Below, one piece after another: positions 60,903-64,000 of a stretch of 64,000 nucleotides of DNA. Each line of letters starts with the position of its first letter. Position 1 is the stretch's first letter. Source of the stretch: Hymenobacter sp. DG25A (GTDB lineage Bacteria > Bacteroidota > Bacteroidia > Cytophagales > Hymenobacteraceae); contig NZ_CP012623.1 in the NCBI RefSeq assembly GCF_001280305.1, positions 496,001 through 560,000 on the forward strand, given 5' to 3'. The position numbers and the translations under genes were made by a program. Below the pieces are notes generated by a model that was not told the origin of the DNA, did not search any database, and saw nothing but the letters and a program-made list of their open reading frames with translations.

Positions 60903-61980
60903 TTAACTCTGCATCAGAAACCCTTTAATAAACTCATCCAGGTCACCATCCAGCACGGCCTGCACATCGGTGCGCTCTATACCGGTGCGGAGGTCCTTAA
61001 TAAGCTTGTAAGGATGTAGCACGTAGTTGCGGATCTGAGAGCCGAAGTCAATTCGTTTTTTGCCGGCTTCTACCTTGTCGCGCTCGGCGTTACGCTTGTC
61101 TATCTCAATCTGGTAGAGGCGGGACTTCAGCATCCGGATGGCGTGCTCCTTGTTCATGAGCTGGCTGCGCTCAATCTGCACGGCTATGATGATGCCGGAC
61201 GGAGCGTGGGTAAGTCGCACGGCGGTTTCCACCTTGTTTACATTCTGGCCACCAGCGCCACCGGCGCGGTAAGTATCCCAGGTAATATCGGCTGGGTTAA
61301 CCTGAATGTTGATGGTATCATCCACTACAGGGTAGGCAAACACGGAGGCAAAGGAAGTATGGCGCCGCCCGCTGCTATCAAAGGGCGACATGCGCACGAG
61401 GCGGTGCACGCCAATTTCGCTTTTCAGATAGCCATAGGCAAAGTCCCCGTCTATTTCCAGGGAAGCAGACTTGATACCGGCACCTTCGCCAGGCTGGTAG
61501 CTTACCTGCCGTATGGTAAAGCCGTGTTTCTCGCCCCACATGATGTACATGCGCATGAGCATCTCGGCCCAGTCCTGGCTTTCGGTGCCACCAGCACCGG
61601 GGTTTATCTCCACGATGGCTGAGAGCTGGTCTTCCTCATCGGAAAGCATGCGCTTGAATTCCAGGTCCTCCACGGCCTTTTCCGCCGCTTTAAACTCACG
61701 CTGCATTTCTTCCTCTGAGACGTCGCCTTCCCGATGGAACTCGTAGAGCACTTCTACGTCATCTACGGCTTTGGTCACGGCCTCAAACTCATCGGTCCAT
61801 ACTTTAATGGACTTCAGCTCTCTCAGGGTGGCTTCGGCTTTTTTGGAGTCGTCCCAGAAATTGGGTGCCGTGGTGAGCTTTTCTATTTCGGCTACCTGCT
61901 CTTTGCGGGCATCGTAGTCAAAGATACCTCCTCAGGGCCTCAGCGCGGCCCTTCAATTCCTTCACCTGGTCGTTGGTCAT
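60903..61980 (-). CDS. prfB: peptide chain release factor 2, expressed by +1 frameshift
   Basis: Releases completed proteins at UGA and UAA codons. Translation starts at ATG 61980, reads 20 codons ([20 protein letters not shown]), meets in-frame TGA at 61918-61920, and continues after a +1 shift from GAC at 61919 to the stop at 60903, for 358 residues. SPF (198-200; stop-codon recognition) and GGQ (243-245; peptide release) are present. The long open frame alone, from about 61778, would miss the N-terminal domain. The shift autoregulates: low RF2 favours frameshifting. Confidence 0.95.
61917..61932 (-). promoter_or_regulatory. prfB programmed +1 frameshift site
   Basis: On the minus strand AGGAGG TAT CTT TGA C: a Shine-Dalgarno-like AGGAGG (61932-61927), three bases of spacing, the slippery CTT, then TGA with C as the next base, the weak-termination context. 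This is the same arrangement as in E. coli prfB (AGGGGG TAT CTT TGA C). Confidence 0.95.
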
Positions 61981-62085
61981 GGAGTAAAATGAGTAATGTG
62001 TTGGGCAAAGGTAGTAAACCACAACGCCCGCAACCGGCAAAAGCCAGCTGCGGGCGTTAAAGCTATAGGAAGGAGGGAAGCAGAG

Positions 62086-63150
62086 TTATACCTGCACCAT
62101 CCAGCCGTGGGTATCGGGGGCGGCGCCGGTGCGAATGGCATCCAGCTCAGCGGCTACCCGCTTGGAGAAGGAAGCCTCCGAAGTAGCTGGCAGGGTATAA
62201 TCCTGGCCGTGCTGACCAATAACGCTGATGGGCGCAATGGTGGCGGCCGTGCCTACCCCAAACGCTTCCTCCAGCATGCCATTAGCATGAGCCTCGAGAA
62301 TTTCTTTAGCCGATACTTTGCGTTCCTCAACCGGCATATCCCAGTCGTGGGCCAGCTGCAGCACGCTGCGTCGGGTAATGCCATCCAGAATAGAGCTGCT
62401 CAGGGCGGGGGTAATCAGGCGGCCATCAATTACGAACATGGCGTTCATGGTACCCGATTCCTCTACGTAGCGGTGCTCGGAGGCATCCGTCCAGATGAGC
62501 TGGTTGTAGCCTTCCTGCTGCGCCAGCTTGGTGGGGTACATGGCGGCACCGTAGTTGCCTGCATTTTTAGCGAAGCCCGCCCCACCTTCCGCAGAGCGCA
62601 CGTATTTCTCTTCAAAACGAACCCGCAGCGGCTTGTTATAAAAAGCGGCTACCGGGCAGGTGATAATCATGAAGCGGTAGGTGTCGGAGGGGCGCACACC
62701 CAGCATGCCATCAGTGGCAAACATGTAGGGGCGGATGTAGAGCGACATGCCCGCAACATTGGGCACCCAGCCGGCATCGAGGCGAATAAGCTGCGTGAGG
62801 CCCTGCATAAACAGCTCCTCGGGCAGGGTAGGCATGCACATGCGCTCCGCTGAAGCGTTCAGGCGGTGCAGGTTGTCGGTGGGGCGAAAGAGAGCTATGT
62901 CACCCTGCTCGTTTTTGTAGGCTTTCATGCCCTCAAAAATGGACTGCCCGTAGTGCAGCGCCGAGTTGGCGGGGCTAACGGTCATGTCGCCGTAAGGCAC
63001 AATTTGCGGCTCCTGCCACTCACCGTCGCGGAAATCAACCACAAACATATGGTCGGAGAATACTTTGCCGAACTCCAGGTGGTTGAGGTCCAGCTCCGGC
63101 AGACGCGAGGCAGATGTGCGCTGCGTCCGGATGGTGAGGGTGTCCAGCAT
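62086..63150 (-). CDS. ilvE: branched-chain amino acid aminotransferase
   Basis: A 354-residue fold-type IV PLP enzyme that interconverts Leu, Ile and Val with their 2-oxo acids. Motifs: HYGQSIFEGMKAYKNEQGDI, LFRPTDNLHRLNASAERMCM, PLP-binding Lys195 in GGAGFAKNAGNYG, the EESGTMNAMFVIDG loop and DGITRRSVLQLAHDW. It is the longer eukaryote/Bacteroidota-type BCAT (BCAT type II). It follows the adenosyltransferase gene after 53 bases and may share its transcript. Branched-chain amino acid breakdown can feed the propionyl/methylmalonyl-CoA route. Confidence 0.95.
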   Translation of the reverse strand: MLDTLTIRTQRTSASRLPELDLNHLEFGKVFSDHMFVVDFRDGEWQEPQIVPYGDMTVSPANSALHYGQSIFEGMKAYKNEQGDIALFRPTDNLHRLNASAERMCMPTLPEELFMQGLTQLIRLDAGWVPNVAGMSLYIRPYMFATDGMLGVRPSDTYRFMIITCPVAAFYNKPLRVRFEEKYVRSAEGGAGFAKNAGNYGAAMYPTKLAQQEGYNQLIWTDASEHRYVEESGTMNAMFVIDGRLITPALSSSILDGITRRSVLQLAHDWDMPVEERKVSAKEILEAHANGMLEEAFGVGTAATIAPISVIGQHGQDYTLPATSEASFSKRVAAELDAIRTGAAPDTHGWMVQV

Positions 63151-63203
63151 ACAAATGGTGGTAAATACGAGTGGGTGGGGAATAGGTCATCTAACGAAAG
63201 ATG

Positions 63204-63752
63204 TCACAGGCGGGGTTTCCAAGTGACTTCTTCGGCGTTCAGCTCCTGGGCCATGACCCGGCTGAGCACGAACAGATAATCGGAAAGGCGGTTGAGGTAG
63301 ATAGCCACCAGGTCGGCCACGAAAGCATCTTCGCGCAAGGCTACTACTAGGCGCTCGGCCCGGCGGCATACGCAGCGGGCCACGTGAGCAAAGGAAACTG
63401 CCTGGTGGCCGCCGGGCAGAATAAACTCGCGCAACTCCGGCAGGGCCTCATTCATGCGGTCCATTTCCTGCTCCAGCAGCGCAACATCTTCGGGGCGCAG
63501 GTCCGGAATTTTCATCCGGGATTTGTCTGGGTCGGAGGCCAGGGAGGAGCCAATAGTGAACAGGCGGTCCTGAATTTCTTTCAGCAGGTCGCGGCGTGCG
63601 GCATTTACTTCCTGGTCGCGCACCAGCCCTATATAGGAGTTTACCTCATCCACTGTGCCGTAGCACTCAATACGCAGACTGGATTTGGGCACCCGGGTAC
63701 CGCCGATCAAAGAAGTTAGGCCCTGGTCGCCGGTCTTGGTATATATTTTCAT
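63204..63752 (-). CDS. ATP:cob(I)alamin adenosyltransferase, PduO type
   Basis: Makes adenosylcobalamin from cob(I)alamin and ATP. The 182 residues carry the ATP-binding N-terminus KIYTKTGDQGLTSLIGGTRV followed by PKSSLRIECYGTVDEVNSYI, and the conserved helix FAHVARCVCRRAERLVVAL. This supplies the cofactor for the methylmalonyl-CoA mutase encoded in the same window. No cobalamin synthesis genes are nearby. Confidence 0.94.
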   Translation of the reverse strand: MKIYTKTGDQGLTSLIGGTRVPKSSLRIECYGTVDEVNSYIGLVRDQEVNAARRDLLKEIQDRLFTIGSSLASDPDKSRMKIPDLRPEDVALLEQEMDRMNEALPELREFILPGGHQAVSFAHVARCVCRRAERLVVALREDAFVADLVAIYLNRLSDYLFVLSRVMAQELNAEEVTWKPRL

Positions 63753-63850
63753 GCAGAGGGAAAAGGTAGGTGCCTAATAACAGGCCACTATTCTTCTGGT
63801 TGCAGCAATGAAAGAAGAAAGGTGCTACCGCCAGTAAATCAACCAGCTAA

Positions 63851-64000
63851 CTATTGCGTGGACAGATGATGATGGGAGGTAACGTTGAGGTTAGGCAGGT
63901 CGCTCTCCACCAAGCCGTCGCGCAGGCGCACCACCCGGTGCGCGTAGTGCGCAATATCTTCCTCGTGCGTTACCATAATAATGGTATTGCCCTTCACGTA
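63851..64000 (-). CDS. ABC transporter ATP-binding protein, C-terminal end only
   Basis: The window edge cuts this gene; the last 49 codons are present. [20 protein letters not shown] followed by RLRDGLVES is the H-loop (switch histidine) and following strand of an ABC ATPase of the MacB/LolD export type. The tail SHHHLSTQ has three consecutive His. The stop codon is 98 bases upstream of the adenosyltransferase gene on the same strand. Confidence 0.9.
   Translation of the reverse strand, partial: YVKGNTIIMVTHEEDIAHYAHRVVRLRDGLVESDLPNLNVTSHHHLSTQ

Noticed and set aside
1..64000. CRISPR array, prophage, insertion sequence or tRNA
   Set aside because: No regularly spaced direct repeats, integrase, transposase, phage structural gene or cloverleaf-like sequence was found in the spacers I read.

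Overview
The window looks like a chromosomal segment from a Bacteroidota bacterium of the Cytophagales, most likely Hymenobacter or a close relative. This is inferred from protein content, with no database search. The signs are two SusC/SusD outer-membrane uptake pairs, type IX secretion components (PorQ, a PorE-like OmpA protein, a C-terminal sorting-domain protein), DUF5916 and DUF6702 proteins, a GC-rich genome with AT-rich intergenic spots, almost no Shine-Dalgarno sequences, and several perfect or near-perfect copies of the Bacteroidota promoter element TAnnTTTG. Most of the window is housekeeping DNA. I see no prophage, integrase, transposase, CRISPR array, rRNA or tRNA.

Layout. 0-5.5 kb: DUF3703 protein, SirB1-like transglutaminase-fold protein, GIY-YIG nuclease beside a 31-bp palindrome, redoxin plus phosphopantetheinyl transferase operon, WD40 protein, DivIVA-domain protein. 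6-9.6 kb: folB, then a BlaI/M56 (BlaR1-like) regulator-sensor pair behind a promoter with three 16-bp operators. 9.8-19 kb: DUF5916 protein, M61 peptidase, meaB, a secreted propeller protein, a Nudix hydrolase, a YitT transporter. 19-25.4 kb: HEIGH-type metalloprotease lipoprotein, ankyrin protein, T9SS cargo, UPF0173 hydrolase and a small islet of unrecognised genes. 25.6-29.7 kb: both subunits of methylmalonyl-CoA mutase. 29.8-38.9 kb: a predicted barrel protein, a 5'-nucleotidase split over two genes, dnaA, OsmC, GH3 and an exo/endonuclease-phosphatase family protein. 38.9-42.3 kb: dxr, rseP, DUF6702. 42.4-50.8 kb: PorE-like protein, lon, porQ, hslU, SDR. 50.8-60.8 kb: two divergent SusC/SusD pairs around an AT-rich spacer. 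60.9-64 kb: prfB with a programmed +1 frameshift, ilvE, a cobalamin adenosyltransferase, and the end of an ABC ATPase gene.

Functional threads. MeaB, both mutase subunits and an ATP:cob(I)alamin adenosyltransferase make a near-complete adenosylcobalamin-dependent methylmalonyl-CoA/succinyl-CoA module spread over about 49 kb. PorQ, a PorE-like protein and a sorting-domain cargo point to a working type IX secretion system. Lon, HslU and RseP cover protein quality control.

The most unusual features are non-coding: a set of dispersed intergenic palindromes in at least five sequence types, one type nested inside another at two loci and one abutting a GIY-YIG nuclease gene; the triple operator at the BlaI/M56 promoter; a duplicated C-terminal module in the M56 protein; and a textbook prfB frameshift site in a genome that otherwise makes little use of Shine-Dalgarno sequences.
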